Position numbers and translations under genes: made by a program. The notes under the pieces were generated by a model. It was not told where the DNA came from. It worked only from the letters and a program-made list of their open reading frames with translations, and searched no databases. Below, piece by piece: positions 22,304-33,550 of a stretch of 64,000 nt of DNA (its first letter is position 1; each line of letters opens with the position of its first letter). The stretch comes from Diphasiastrum complanatum (lineage: Eukaryota > Streptophyta > Lycopodiopsida > Lycopodiales > Lycopodiaceae). The DNA lies in assembly GCA_029204225.1 (NCBI GenBank), contig CM055100.1, positions 31,833,645 through 31,897,644 on the forward strand, read 5' to 3'.

Positions 22304-25300
22304 CTAGCTTGGTTCAATCATTGCTTTACTAATCACTCCAAGTGATGATCTGAACTTCATAAAAGGTGTCCTTTGAAGTGGTTTAGTAAGTAGATCAGCT
22401 ACACATTCATTGCTTGGAACATGCTCCAAAGCAATCTCCTTGGCTTGCACCATTTCTCTCACAAAGTGATGGCATATCTCAATGTGCTTAGATCTTGCAT
22501 GGAAGATTGGGTTAGATGCAAGGTGTTGGGCTGATATATTGTCATTGTAGATGATTGGTGCCTCCTCTGAATCCATGATCTTTAGTTCCACCAATAATCT
22601 CTTGATCCAAAGTACCTCCTTTGTAGTGGTTGTCAAAGCTTTGTACTCGGCCTCAGTTGAAGATAGAGATATAGTTTCTTGCTTTTTTGAAAGCCATGAA
22701 ACCACACCTTCTCCTATGAAAGTTGAATAGGCACTTGTTGATTTCCTATCCCTCTTGTCCCCTGCAAAATCTGAATCACTAAATGCATGAAGGTTAATCA
22801 CATCTCCTCTATATAGAATCCCAAAATCCAATGTACCCGAGATGTATCTTAGAATCCTCTTAGCCTTTTTCCAATGGATATTCAATGGCTTTTGCATGGA
22901 TTGGCTCAACCTACATACACTAAAGCTAAGATCTGGTCTAGTTATAGTGATCCACATTAAGGAACCTATAAGTTGCCTAAACAAAGTGATGTCCATGAAG
23001 GATCTTTCATCATCTTCATTTGGCACTTTTACATCTTGCTCCATTGGTGTGTCAACACTTTTGCATACTTCCATCTTAAACTTCTTCAAAAGACTTTGAG
23101 CATAGTTTACTTGACTTATAAAGATAAAATCAGACCCTCTAAGTACTTCTATGCCTAAGATGAAGTGAAGACACCCTAGATCTACCATCTTGAACTCTAA
23201 GGATAGATCTATCTTGATTTTTTCAATACCATCAACACTATTTCCACTAATGATGATGTCATCTACATAAATGAGTAAAAGTACAATACCAACATCATCA
23301 AACTTAATGTAAAGAGTGGGATCATATTCACTTTGAACAAAAGAAAGTGAAATAAGATAGCAATGTAGTCTTGAATTCCAAGATCTCGAGGCTTGCTTCA
23401 AGCCATAGATGCTTCTTTGGAGATGGCATACTTTGTTCTCCATTCCATGCTTGATGAACCCTTGTGGCTGCTCCATATAGATATCCTCTTCCAAAAAACC
23501 ATTCAAGAAAGCATTAGAGACATCCATTTGACATAGAATCCATCCAAAATGTGATGCAAGTGCAATGATTAGTCTTATTGTGACCATCTTGGCCACAGGT
23601 GCAAAAGTTTCCTCATAGTCTATCCCTCTCTCTTGAGCATAACCTTTTGCAACTAATCTTGCTTTATGTTTGTTAACACTCCCATTTGCATTCAACTTAA
23701 TCTTGAAGACCCACTTGCATCCTATTACATTCCTTTGAGGTCTCTCAACAAGCAACCAAGTTTCATTCTCAATCAAGGCATCATACTCATCCAACATAGC
23801 TTTATACCATTCTTTGGAGTTCAATGCATCTTCAACATTAGACGGTTCTTCAAAACTAGATAAAGCATAAGAAGTGGATGAGATACCCTCAACTTGCTGT
23901 CCTTTGCCTTGATATGTGAGCCTTGATGGCTCCACTTTTGCCCTTGAAGATCTCCTTGGTGTGATAGGTGGGTTTGGTGCTTGCTCCTCCATGAGGTCCT
24001 CCTCAAAACCAAGATCTTGCTCCTCGGCCATCTTCTTCTTGATTGTTGGATCACTTGAGCCTTCTTCAAGCATATGCATATGATGTTCATCAAAGATGAC
24101 ATCCCTTGAAACAACAAATTTGTTCAAGGATGGGAGATAGACTTTGTAGCCCTTGCTTGAGCTTGCATATCCAAGCATGATCCCTCTTGTGGAAGATGGG
24201 TCCTCCTTGGTTCTTGTTTCCAATGGCACATGCACATAACATATACACCCAAAAACTTTCAAGTGATTAAGATTGGGTTTCTTTCCATACAACATCTCAT
24301 ATGGAGTTTTGCCTTCAATTGCTTTGCAAGACACCCTATTCATCAAGTAGTTTGCACATACAAGAGACTCACCCCAAAAGGATTTGGGCAAACAAGCATC
24401 TAATCTTAAAGCCTTAGAACATTCACATAATGTTCTATTCCTTCTTTCAGCAACTCCATTTTGTTGAGGAGTGTAAGGACAAGAAGTCTCTTTCTTGATC
24501 CCTTCCTCCTCACAAAAGGCCTTGAACTCATTGGAGATGAATTCTCCACCATTGTCACTTCTAAGGATCTTGATGCTATGATTATGATGCTTTTCCACAA
24601 ACAACTTGAACTTTACAAAAGTATCAAATACTTGAGACTTGAAGGAAAGTAAGAACACCCAACAATATCTTGAGTAGTCATCAATGAAGGTTAAAAACAT
24701 GGATGAACCTCCATTAGATTTGGTGCTAGCAATGTGCACATCCGAGTGTATGAGTTCAAGAGGATGAGATGACTTTGTGATGGAGTTAGGAAACACCTTC
24801 TTATGTGCCTTGGATAAGGCACAAGCTTCACAAACCTTGTCTTCCTTCCCAATAGACCTTGGTAGGCCTAAAGCATACTCCTCCTTGATCATAGCCTCCA
24901 TGGAACCCGAGTTGACATGTCCAAGTCTTTTGTGCCATAAAGTAAAGGTAGATATCTTGCTCTTCTCGGCCAACATGACAACATTAGTATCCACAAATGC
25001 ATCCAGCTTATAAAGTTTGCCAAGTCTAGTGCCCTTAGCCACTATCTTACCCTTCTTCTTGATGAAACATTCATTTGAAGCAAAGTCAACATTGAAACCA
25101 TTGTCTACCATTTGGCCAACACTTAGTAGATTCTTTGTTATTGTAGGAATGTACAAAACACCTTCTATGTTGATCTTTTTGGAAGATCCTAAGCAAAGGG
25201 GAATGCTACCAACTCCTTCAATCTTACAAGCTTCATCATTTGCTGTATAGATAGACTTCATAGGTCCATCATAAGATAAGAGAGAAGAGAAAAACTCCCT

Positions 25301-26272
25301 TTTACTAGTCATGTGTGAACTAGCACCCGAGTCAATCCACCAAGGATCTTCTCCTTTGAAGCTTGTTGAAGAAAATATGGACATCATGAGAGAGTCCTCA
25401 TGTGAACTCTCCTCCTCCTCCTCTTTGCTCATGTTGGCTTGGCTTTGATCTTGCTTCCTCTTGAAGCATTCCGAGGCATAATGCCCCATCTTGCTACAAT
25501 AGTAGCACTTCACCTTTGATTTGTCTTTCTTGACTTTGGTGGTTGATGGAGATGCCTTTGGGGGTCCTTCTTGATCCTCAAGCTTTGTAGAATTCTTGAA
25601 TGTTGATCCTTTGCCTTTGGACTTGCCTTTGCCTTTGGTGAAGAGAGCTTGGTCATCTCCACCTTGGATGGAAAGCCTATCCATCCTCTCTTGCATTTGG
25701 CTCCTTCTTGATTCCTCGGCCATGAGTGTGCCTTGGAGTTCTTCAAGTATGGGTAGCTTACCCATAATTGCATATCCCTGAACCAAATTGTCAAATTCAA
25801 AGCTTAGTCCATTCAATATGAGTTGAACAAGATCTTCATCCTTGATAGGGTCACCTATAAAGGCTAGCTCTTTGTTCAATTCCTTTACTCTTAGGACAAA
25901 AGTATGTGCACTCTCTCCTTTCTTTTGATAGCTTCTATAGATTTGATTCTTCAAAGATAACATTCTAGTTTGGTTCTTGGATTCATAGACCTTTTGCAAA
26001 GTCTCCCAAGCATCTTGAGCTGAAGTGCAATCTCCTACCTCTCTTAAGAGTTCATTTGCAACATTCATTTTTATGCAATGTAGTGCAACATTGCACCTCT
26101 TGATGTATTTGGCTTTTTCTTGAGGATGAATAGGTTCACCCTCCTTACCATTTACAATTTCCATCAGATCTTGCATGATCATGATAGATTCCATTCTAAC
26201 TTTCCATATGGAATAGTTAGTTTTGTTGAGCCTTTCATTAGTATCCAAAAGATATGCATTTATAGATGCCAT
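22304..26272 (-). CDS. Copia B gag-pol polyprotein, 1322 aa, intact
   Basis: A single open frame of normal length for plant copia. Domains in order: capsid-like gag (about 1-250), CCHC zinc knuckle CYYCSKMGHYASEC (256-269), aspartic protease WWIDSGASSHMT (311-322), pre-integrase TLWHKRLGH (near 444-452), integrase with acidic residues in IHSDVH (D511), RSDNGGEF (D573) and NGVAER (E609), and RT with QMDVSNAFLNG (915-925) and catalytic YVDD (1002-1005). RNase H carries SDSDFAGDKRDRKSTSAY (about 1166-1182) and SSTEAEY, ending in DLLTKPLQ. The protein should make virus-like particles, copy the RNA and integrate cDNA. The catalytic motifs checked are unaltered. The ATG lies 0.8 kb downstream of the PBS. 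Confidence 0.97.
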   Translation of the reverse strand: MASINAYLLDTNERLNKTNYSIWKVRMESIMIMQDLMEIVNGKEGEPIHPQEKAKYIKRCNVALHCIKMNVANELLREVGDCTSAQDAWETLQKVYESKNQTRMLSLKNQIYRSYQKKGESAHTFVLRVKELNKELAFIGDPIKDEDLVQLILNGLSFEFDNLVQGYAIMGKLPILEELQGTLMAEESRRSQMQERMDRLSIQGGDDQALFTKGKGKSKGKGSTFKNSTKLEDQEGPPKASPSTTKVKKDKSKVKCYYCSKMGHYASECFKRKQDQSQANMSKEEEEESSHEDSLMMSIFSSTSFKGEDPWWIDSGASSHMTSKREFFSSLLSYDGPMKSIYTANDEACKIEGVGSIPLCLGSSKKINIEGVLYIPTITKNLLSVGQMVDNGFNVDFASNECFIKKKGKIVAKGTRLGKLYKLDAFVDTNVVMLAEKSKISTFTLWHKRLGHVNSGSMEAMIKEEYALGLPRSIGKEDKVCEACALSKAHKKVFPNSITKSSHPLELIHSDVHIASTKSNGGSSMFLTFIDDYSRYCWVFLLSFKSQVFDTFVKFKLFVEKHHNHSIKILRSDNGGEFISNEFKAFCEEEGIKKETSCPYTPQQNGVAERRNRTLCECSKALRLDACLPKSFWGESLVCANYLMNRVSCKAIEGKTPYEMLYGKKPNLNHLKVFGCICYVHVPLETRTKEDPSSTRGIMLGYASSSKGYKVYLPSLNKFVVSRDVIFDEHHMHMLEEGSSDPTIKKKMAEEQDLGFEEDLMEEQAPNPPITPRRSSRAKVEPSRLTYQGKGQQVEGISSTSYALSSFEEPSNVEDALNSKEWYKAMLDEYDALIENETWLLVERPQRNVIGCKWVFKIKLNANGSVNKHKARLVAKGYAQERGIDYEETFAPVAKMVTIRLIIALASHFGWILCQMDVSNAFLNGFLEEDIYMEQPQGFIKHGMENKVCHLQRSIYGLKQASRSWNSRLHCYLISLSFVQSEYDPTLYIKFDDVGIVLLLIYVDDIIISGNSVDGIEKIKIDLSLEFKMVDLGCLHFILGIEVLRGSDFIFISQVNYAQSLLKKFKMEVCKSVDTPMEQDVKVPNEDDERSFMDITLFRQLIGSLMWITITRPDLSFSVCRLSQSMQKPLNIHWKKAKRILRYISGTLDFGILYRGDVINLHAFSDSDFAGDKRDRKSTSAYSTFIGEGVVSWLSKKQETISLSSTEAEYKALTTTTKEVLWIKRLLVELKIMDSEEAPIIYNDNISAQHLASNPIFHARSKHIEICHHFVREMVQAKEIALEHVPSNECVADLLTKPLQRTPFMKFRSSLGVISKAMIEPS

Positions 26273-27083
26273 CTAGTCTCCTAATCAAGGACTTGACACA
26301 AATGAAGGTTACTTCTATTGATTTGATTGAAGGTCTACCTTATCCCACTTCTTAGGGACCTGAAAAGATCAGTAATAGACTTCCTATAAAGATCTAAGAA
26401 TGATCTCTAACAAAATCAAATCATAGAATACTAGAAACAATGCACTTGCTTGATTGAAGTAGACAATACTAGTAGAATTGCCCCTCTTTCTATAAAGAAC
26501 ATTAAAGCTTCCAAATGATCTGATCAAGAGTGAATTTCAGCAACCTAATATACTTCCAAAATCACTTGTAAAAGATCTAAATGGAACTTAATGAGGATGC
26601 AACACAATCTACTATCCAATCACAAGCAAAAAATGATCAAAATTGATGAAAAATTGATCTAATTTGGTGCATAAGTCAAGCAATGGTTGGACTGAATCTA
26701 AATCACTTTAGGAGGTGCCTACTACACCTTAGAACAGCCTTGAAGAGTCCCCAAAACTCTGATCTTCCCTCTCCTTGAATGCTAGAAAGCCTTCTCTATG
26801 AAATCACCTCCAAAACTCGCTTAGAAATCAATGCTTGGAGCAAGCAAAACTTGCTATCTTGGTAATGTGAATTGAATTCAACTTTGCCTCTGGTTTTAGA
26901 CACCTAAACACCTGCAAATGAAGTCACACAACACCAATCTCCAATGTATTTGACTCACTTTGAGTTCTAGAATCAATACTAGATGCTAAGATCCAATCTA
27001 CACAAGATTTAGATCAAAAATTGTGATCAAATTGAATGAAAACCAAGGATTTAGCTCATTTCAGCCTTTAGGCTCTGATACCA
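26273..27083 (-). promoter_or_regulatory. Copia B leader and primer-binding site
   Basis: Untranslated leader of about 0.8 kb. The 13 bases at 27071-27083 are the complement of TGGTATCAGAGCC, pairing with the 3' end of initiator tRNA-Met and abutting the 5' LTR without a spacer. I see no protein in the rest. Confidence 0.85.
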
Positions 27084-27764
27084 TGTAAAAATTACAGCAA
27101 ATAAGGATCCTAAAACACTTGAAATGATGAGGAAAACAATAGATTATGATTTCATAAGATTAGCACAAGTTGAACCATCAAAATCTATCAAAAACCTATG
27201 CTTGAACCTCACTAAATGGCCCAAATCCTTGAAGAAGACTTCACACGTGTGAAAGTACGGCCTCCCACAGTCTGAGTACTGTACACCAGACCTACATTCA
27301 ATCCTATAATCATTAGTAATCACAAGTACTCAAACAATTATGAACATAGAGAGCAATTGCACCATATGAGAGAAAAAACATGAAATTGCTTGATTGATTT
27401 TGGTGAGATATCATCACCTATATATACATGATCCATCACGGTTTTGGGCAGGTATGAGTAGCCCTAAACCTATCCCTAATGCTAATTTTGGTGGATCTTT
27501 CATCCCTACCAAGTTAGGGTTGGAATCTTGGAGATCCCTCAACAATGCAAAAATTACCAAAAATAGCTCCTATTTTTTCTCCCTTGTATCTAAGCATAAT
27601 TTGGACTCATTCCAAAGGTTCTAACACTTAGGTCTACTTGAGAACATCCTTATGAATGGAATCCTATGCCATTTGGCACGTGTGACAAGCCACATCATGA
27701 CCATTTAACTATTTACAAGTCATATGACCAAAACTAGTCAAGCTAGAATTGTGAATTTTTAACA
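27084..27764 (-). repeat. Copia B 5' LTR
   Basis: Same sequence as the 3' LTR except for one missing T. It carries CACACGTGTG at 27242-27251. Flanked on the right by the GAATC duplication. Confidence 0.96.
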
Positions 27765-27776
27765 GAATCTGCTTAC

Positions 27777-28417
27777 TTGAATGCACGGATCCTTCTATTT
27801 CGATAACCTCCTTTTGAAAGCGTTTGAATATCCTTGCAACTTTTTCGCTTTCGCTTCTTACTTTCAGTCTTCTTCTTTGCCAAATCCACATCCTTCAGTA
27901 ATTGTAAATTTTCAATACGAATAGACTGTAAGACTGATTGCATTTGCTCTAGTTCTGATTTGATATCGATTGTTATCTTCTGTAATGATTCATTATTTTT
28001 TTTAAGTTGTTCATTTTCTTCTAACGTCTTTTGGAAATGACAATCTCTATTCTGACAATAAGAGGATATCCGAATAAAGTCACCTTCTAAAAAGTGAACT
28101 TTATTCATATAAAGTTGTTTTCCATGGTTCTGCAATCTTTCACAGTATCCTAGTAATCCACTATGCTCATTGCATATCCATATAACTAAATGAGTTATTG
28201 AAGAGAATGTGGGATGTGTCAAAGTGCTTGGATCTTGTGAATATAATGTTCCATCTATCCACAAATCCAAGTTTTTTTTCCCTTCTGCCCTGTAACGAGA
28301 ACGATTCTCGGCAGATATTTGAATTCCTTTGTCTTCTCTTCTTTGCAAAAGTGCCAAATCAATAGGGATATCCACATGTAGATGATACAATGTCATCATA
28401 AAAAAAACAATAGAGTA
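27777..28417 (-). CDS. Unidentified host gene, exon 3
   Basis: Open for its whole 641 bp between acceptor CTGAG (28418) and donor CAA|GTAAGC (27776). It encodes about 213 residues. A mixed N-terminal part (HLHVDIPIDLALLQRREDKG) is followed by a Cys-containing segment (SYCQNRDCHF), then a coiled coil of about 60 residues (heptads in KTLEENEQLKKNNESLQK onward), then a Lys/Arg cluster (KKKTESKKRKRKSC) that could be a nuclear localisation signal. It begins in phase 0, matching exon 2, and ends with two bases of a Lys codon completed by exon 4. I do not recognise the family. The coiled coil plus basic patch suggests a nuclear structural or DNA-associated protein, but this is only inference. Confidence 0.65.
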
Positions 28418-30239
28418 CTCAGTTGCATCAAAATACTATGACCAGATTATATGAAGCAAAATAAAATACTCATCTTTGATTATATTATATACTATGTACG
28501 ATCAATCCAATCTCCATGCTTGTATGCTTGATTCAAATTTGGAAATGCCGCTCATTTTTTCATTCCAATAGGTGGTTGGTGCCCATATTTCCATTCCAAG
28601 ATGATGATGGTGTTCATAATTGGAGGTGGCACCCATATTTCCATTCTTGTGGAAGGAATGCATATGTAAACATTTAGCAATTTTTCCTGATTCAATTTTT
28701 CATATTCTAGATCCAATGAAAATATTGTCCTTTTCGTAACCAATGGAGGGAATATTTTTGAATTTAGTCAAGTTATACTACGAACTGTTTACAGTTCTTA
28801 ACTGTGACTATAGACACTATGGTTAGATCATTGGGAGTTGGGGAGGCCTCGGGAGTGGTGGGGGCAAGCAAATAAACAATATTGTTTTTTTTATTTTGAT
28901 ATTTTTCTATATCCTACATGGCATTCCTTAAAGGGTCTTTTTGATATTGAGAACTCCTCTAATGACTCAAGTTGCCTCCAACTTTTAAACCGTGTATTTT
29001 TATTTAAGTTACACCAAATGTTTAGGTCAAATTATCTTTTGAATCCTTTGGGTCCCATCTAAGTAGTTGGGTCCTTTGAGAATTAGGCTATCAGTAATTC
29101 TCGTGCCATTGGCATGTGAGTACATTGCATCATGACAGTGTCTAACTTTTAAAATTGGTAGTCCTATTTACACATTGTGTGCACTTTTTTCAGACATGAC
29201 CATGCTTTTATTTCATTTGTCGTAAAATTGTTAGTCTCCCGACTTCTTCTTCGTTCATTGACTGGTCCGCTATTTGTCAACCTTCTTGTATTGGCTCATT
29301 TCCAGTAGGTATGTGATTTTGGAGTTGCACCTTTATATTTTTCCGTCGACGCTCCCATGTATTATCGAGGTAGCGGTTCCTTGATTGTTGAAAACTCATT
29401 AAAGATTGTTGTAAAAATCTTAGAATACATGGGTATCCAAGGGAAGGGCAGTGATAGAGATGCCAAGTGTGTCAATGGGGTGGGAGGCCTAAGAAAATCA
29501 AGCCAACTTATGACCTTGACTATGTAAGCATTGAGATGAGATGAGAGCAGCCTGTGTATATCTATACTCAAAAGCCTAGAACTCACAAACTTGTTGGATG
29601 TAAATGATTAGCTGGAATTTGGCACCAAGGTACATGGGCAAGATCGTGAACTCTTCAAATATGCACTACAATGGAATAGAGGAATTAGCCTATATTATAC
29701 ATGAAAGCGTAATGATATGTAGTTGTGAGATATTGGCCCAAGAACTACTAGTGCACTATGTTGCTAGTGCATGTAAGACTGTAAGAAAAACAACGATGTC
29801 AAAAAGCCGATACTTACTCAAGGCATTTTGACTATATTTACAAAAACAAAATCTCTCTAGTTGGGTATGGGGAGCATGACCCTTCCCAAGCTTATTAGAA
29901 GTTGTCTATCTCATACTTAATATCAGACCCGTAAAGAGTATGCCTAACTTAGTGTAGGATGAAAGAATCTCCAATGGTTGACTGTCAAGAAGGAGTTCAT
30001 GTCTCGACATAAAACTATTGGAATTGTTAAAGACCATCATGTTGGGTCTCCCAATGTTAAGTCCAAGGCCCCATTTAGAGCCATAGTCACGAAGCTAATC
30101 AAGTTATCACTAAAGGCCCTCTTTATATATGTGGGCTGGATAGAGTTATTGAGCAGTGTGGTAGGTTTGAATGCATATTTGGAGACATCTTGATCACCAT
30201 CTTTATGTTGAAGATGGTGTGGTACTAGTTCCACCTACC
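28418..30239. other. Intronic or intergenic sequence, no gene recognised
   Basis: AT-rich. A segment at 28555-28675 has a duplicated CCCATATTTCCATTC phrase. At 28933-28964 there is a stretch (GTCTTTTTGATATTGAGAAC plus 12 more bases) that is repeated exactly near 46603. No convincing open frame. Confidence 0.5.
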
Positions 30240-30420
30240 AAAGAGGGCCTTTACTGATGCATATATATGTTCCAAAAAGTTTAGGTGAAAGTGAACACCC
30301 TTGCTTCACTCCAATAGTGCTCATGATATGTCACCCAAAAACGTTGAAATATTCTCTCATAAAGAACTTCACTATTAGAATTGTGTCATCATTATTTTAT
30401 CTACTAGTTAAGTAAGGAAC
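30240..30420 (-). pseudogene. LINE reverse transcriptase scrap
   Basis: The - strand encodes STIGVKQGCSLSPKLFG, the conserved RT motif of non-LTR retrotransposons (G-V-K/R-Q-G-C-x-L-S-P-x-L-F). Upstream residues (YERIFQRF in another frame) resemble the preceding LINE segment with a frameshift. No other LINE domain was found, so this is a short 5'- and 3'-truncated remnant. Confidence 0.6.
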
Positions 30421-31035
30421 ACGTTTACGACCAATTTCACCGCTTATCAGCAATCAATGGCAAGGACCGGATGGATGCCAGCGGATCACCAGCCAACTGG
30501 CGATCGCAATTGACGACCTAATTTCTTAGTATAAATAACTGTTCATTTTCATACAGATTAATCAATCAAAAATCAGAATTATCAGAAGCTTTTGAATAGT
30601 TAGCTCTCTCTCTCAAGCCTGCGAGCTTGAACACTCTTGAGCATTCTAGCTCAATTCTTAGAATTATTTTAGAGATTGCTATTGCGCTACTGCTCATCAG
30701 CATTGCGCATTAATTCAGACTTTAGCCGCTCAGAGATAGCATAGAGTACACGGCTTCGATCCGTAACCTATTGTACTCATTTACTTCTGTTTTGTTTTGA
30801 ATCAATACTATTCCTTATTGCGTTCAGTTTCGTCTCAGACTATATGCGTTTCTGTATTTCTTTACGACTAATTATTTGTCTGATAATTTTCGATGTTTAA
30901 TTGTTTGGCTACGTAATCACTGTAGTACTGACAATTTCAAAGTTAGTTACTATAAGTTCAAACATGATTTCTATCACTATTGTCTTGTTTGAAATTTCAT
31001 TCATTTCCTTTTTGAGCTAGACCTATCTTCTGCAC
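30421..31035 (+). repeat. Possible 5' LTR and leader of Gypsy I
   Basis: Contains TATAAATA at about 30531 followed by a CT-rich, structured region and long AT-rich stretch ending just before the protease sequence. No second copy exists in the window, so identification as an LTR rests on position and TATA box. Confidence 0.35.
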
Positions 31036-33240
31036 AAACCACTTTCCGACAAAAAAGATGTACTATTTCTAATGTGCTAGTTGATTCAGGAGCTGGAGTG
31101 AATATCACTAGAGAAGAAACTGCTCATGAGCTTGGATTGACTCATATTACACCTACTAATAAATTCTTAAGGTTAGCGGACCAGACCAGGAGAAAACCAG
31201 TGGGTACTCAACAATGTTGAAGTAAAAATCGAAGGGGAATTATTTTTGCTAAATTTTGTGGTAATTAAAGCAGTAGCAATCCCTACATGTCCATTTTTAT
31301 TGGCTCGTCCGTGAATTTATGAGGCTGATGTAATTACTTATTGAATGTTATGAACTGGAGAAAGAACAGGCAGAGCCTAATGAGTCCCAAAGCAGAGAAG
31401 TACATGGAAAAAGTGAGATAAACACTACCATGGGGATGATCGACAATGATAAAATTTGAAAGGAAATGAATATTTTTGTTCACCTATCAAAGCATGATGG
31501 TAGTCTTTATTATAAGTTATTGAAGAAATTTATTAATGTTTTTGCTTGGGATTTAAACGATTTAAAAAGCATTTTTAGAAAATTTAGTGAGCACCAAATT
31601 GATTTAAAAGCAGAAGCTCTACCAATTCGACAGAGGTAGTACAGACTGAATCCTAAGTATTCTCTGACGGTGAAAACAGAATTAGATAAATATCTCGAAG
31701 CTGGGATAATTTATCCAGTTTTGAGCAGTGAATGGATATCACCCATTGTGGTGGTTCCAAAGTAGAAAGCCGGTAAAATCTGAGTATGTCAGGATTTTAG
31801 AAAACTAAATGAAGCAACAAAAAAGGATTATCATCATTTGCCATTCACAGAGATGATATTATACAAGGTTGTAGGTTTTGAAAGATACAATTCTGGATGG
31901 TTTTTCTGGTTACAATCAAGTACAACTTAGACCAGAGGATCGAGATAAAAAATCCTTTACAACAAATTGGGGTACCTATGAATATATTCAAATGCCATTC
32001 GGACTTTGCAACACACCTGCTACAATTCAAAGAATGATGATAGTTATATTTCAAGATATATTAAGAAATTTTTTTGAAATATTTATAGATGATTTTTGCA
32101 TTTTCAGTTCACACAAAGACCATATGGAGAAGCTTCAACATACATTGAAAAGTTATATCATGATAAACATCTATATTCTTCTAGGACATGGAATTTCAGA
32201 ACGAGGTATCGAAGTTGATCAAGATACGGTGAAAGTCAATGATGCACTCTTACCACCAACCAATCTGAGGAGTTAAGAGGTTTTCTTGGGCATTTGGGCT
32301 ATTATCGAAGATTTATACAGGATTACGCCATTCTAGCAGCTCCTTTGAACAAGTTATCAAAGAAAGATATTGTTTATGAATGGAGTGCAGATTGCCAAAA
32401 GTCTTTTGAAGAATTGAAAACCAAATTGAAAACTACTCCAATTTTGCGACCTCTTGATTGTGGACAAGGAAATTTCATGTTTATGTGGACACCTCTTCTT
32501 TTGCAATAGGAAGCATCTTGAGTCAGAAAAATGATGCCAAAAGAAATTATCCTATATATTATGCAAGCAGACAGTTGTCTACATCTGAAAAGAATTACTG
32601 AGCGAGAGACTTTGGGGATGATTTATTTGATAAAGAAATCTCGACACTATTTATTAAGTTATGCGTTCACATTTCATGTTGATCGTTATGCTATAAAGTA
32701 CCTGGTTAATAAGCCAGACTTATCAGGTCAGATTGCTCGTTGGATTCTTTTACTATCAAAATTTGATTATATAGTAGAAATTTGACCTAGCAAATATCAT
32801 ATGAATGTGGGTTATTTATCAAGATTGGAAACTACTGAACACAAAGATCCTATTTCGGATAATCTACCAGATGAGAATTGATGCTGATAGATATTGAAAA
32901 ATCAACATATGGCGACATTATTTAGTACTTACAAACATTGTTATAATCGAAAGGAATGACTCGGGAAGAAAAAAATGTTTTTCAACATAAAGTAGCACCA
33001 TGTACGATTACATCCGGTGTACTTTATAAACTTGGAAATGATGATGAGCTTCGAAGATGCTTAGAACCATAGGAAGTACAAATAGTGATCAAGTCTTTTC
33101 ATGAAAAAGATGTTGGAGGGCATTATGCGTTAAAGAACACGGTTTGAAAAATAATGAATGGGAAATATTGGTGGCCCACTATGTCTAGAGATGTGCATAA
33201 GTTTAAGAGATGTGCATAAGTTTATTCTAAACTGTGATCC
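31036..33240 (+). pseudogene. Gypsy I pol remnant
   Basis: Protease LVDSGAGVNI near 31080. RT runs from about 31590, with EAGIIYPV, WISPIVVVPK, VCQDFRKLNEA and, after a frameshift near 31870, LDGFSGYNQVQLRPEDRDKK, MPFGLCNTPATIQ and the catalytic pair as FIDDF. FLGHLGYYRRFIQDYAILAA marks the RT-RNase H connection near 32290. RNase H is present as HVDRYAIKYLVNKPDLSGQI. Integrase is cut after a zinc-finger-like NCDPCQRNFF at about 33235. It has many stops and frameshifts, and no DDE core is visible. Inactive. Confidence 0.85.
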
Positions 33241-33550
33241 CTGTCAAAGGAATTTTTTTGACCCTTTTTCATAATTTTCCGATCCTTCATAGTTTTTCGA
33301 CCCTCCATATTAACGGTTGGAATCATTGCTAGAACAATCACTCGTACTGTTGATCATATGATAGAAGATGCCACAAAGACGAGTGGAACCCGGCAAGCTG
33401 TGGAGGAAGAACACATCTCGGAAACGAAAACTATTCAAATTGATGATTCACAGTCACTGATAGACCATATGATGGAAGAGCGACATATTAGTTGGAAAGG
33501 TACAGACAACAGAGAGCCCTAAGCAAACGAACAAAGTTGTTGAGGAGAAT

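Larger units (their letters stand above)
21608..27764 (-). mobile_element. Copia B, structurally intact Ty1-copia retrotransposon
   Basis: Complete element: 3' LTR 21608-22289, polypurine tract next to it (complement of CTCCTCCTCAC), one uninterrupted gag-pol frame, an 0.8-kb leader, PBS complement GGCTCTGATACCA at 27071-27083, and 5' LTR 27084-27764. The 5-bp target-site duplication GAATC is perfect at 21603-21607 and 27765-27769. The LTRs (682 and 681 bp) differ, on my reading, by one T (CACCATTATG versus CACCATATG). Insertion is therefore very recent and the element may still be able to move. It lies in an intron of the - strand host gene, in the same orientation. Confidence 0.97.
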
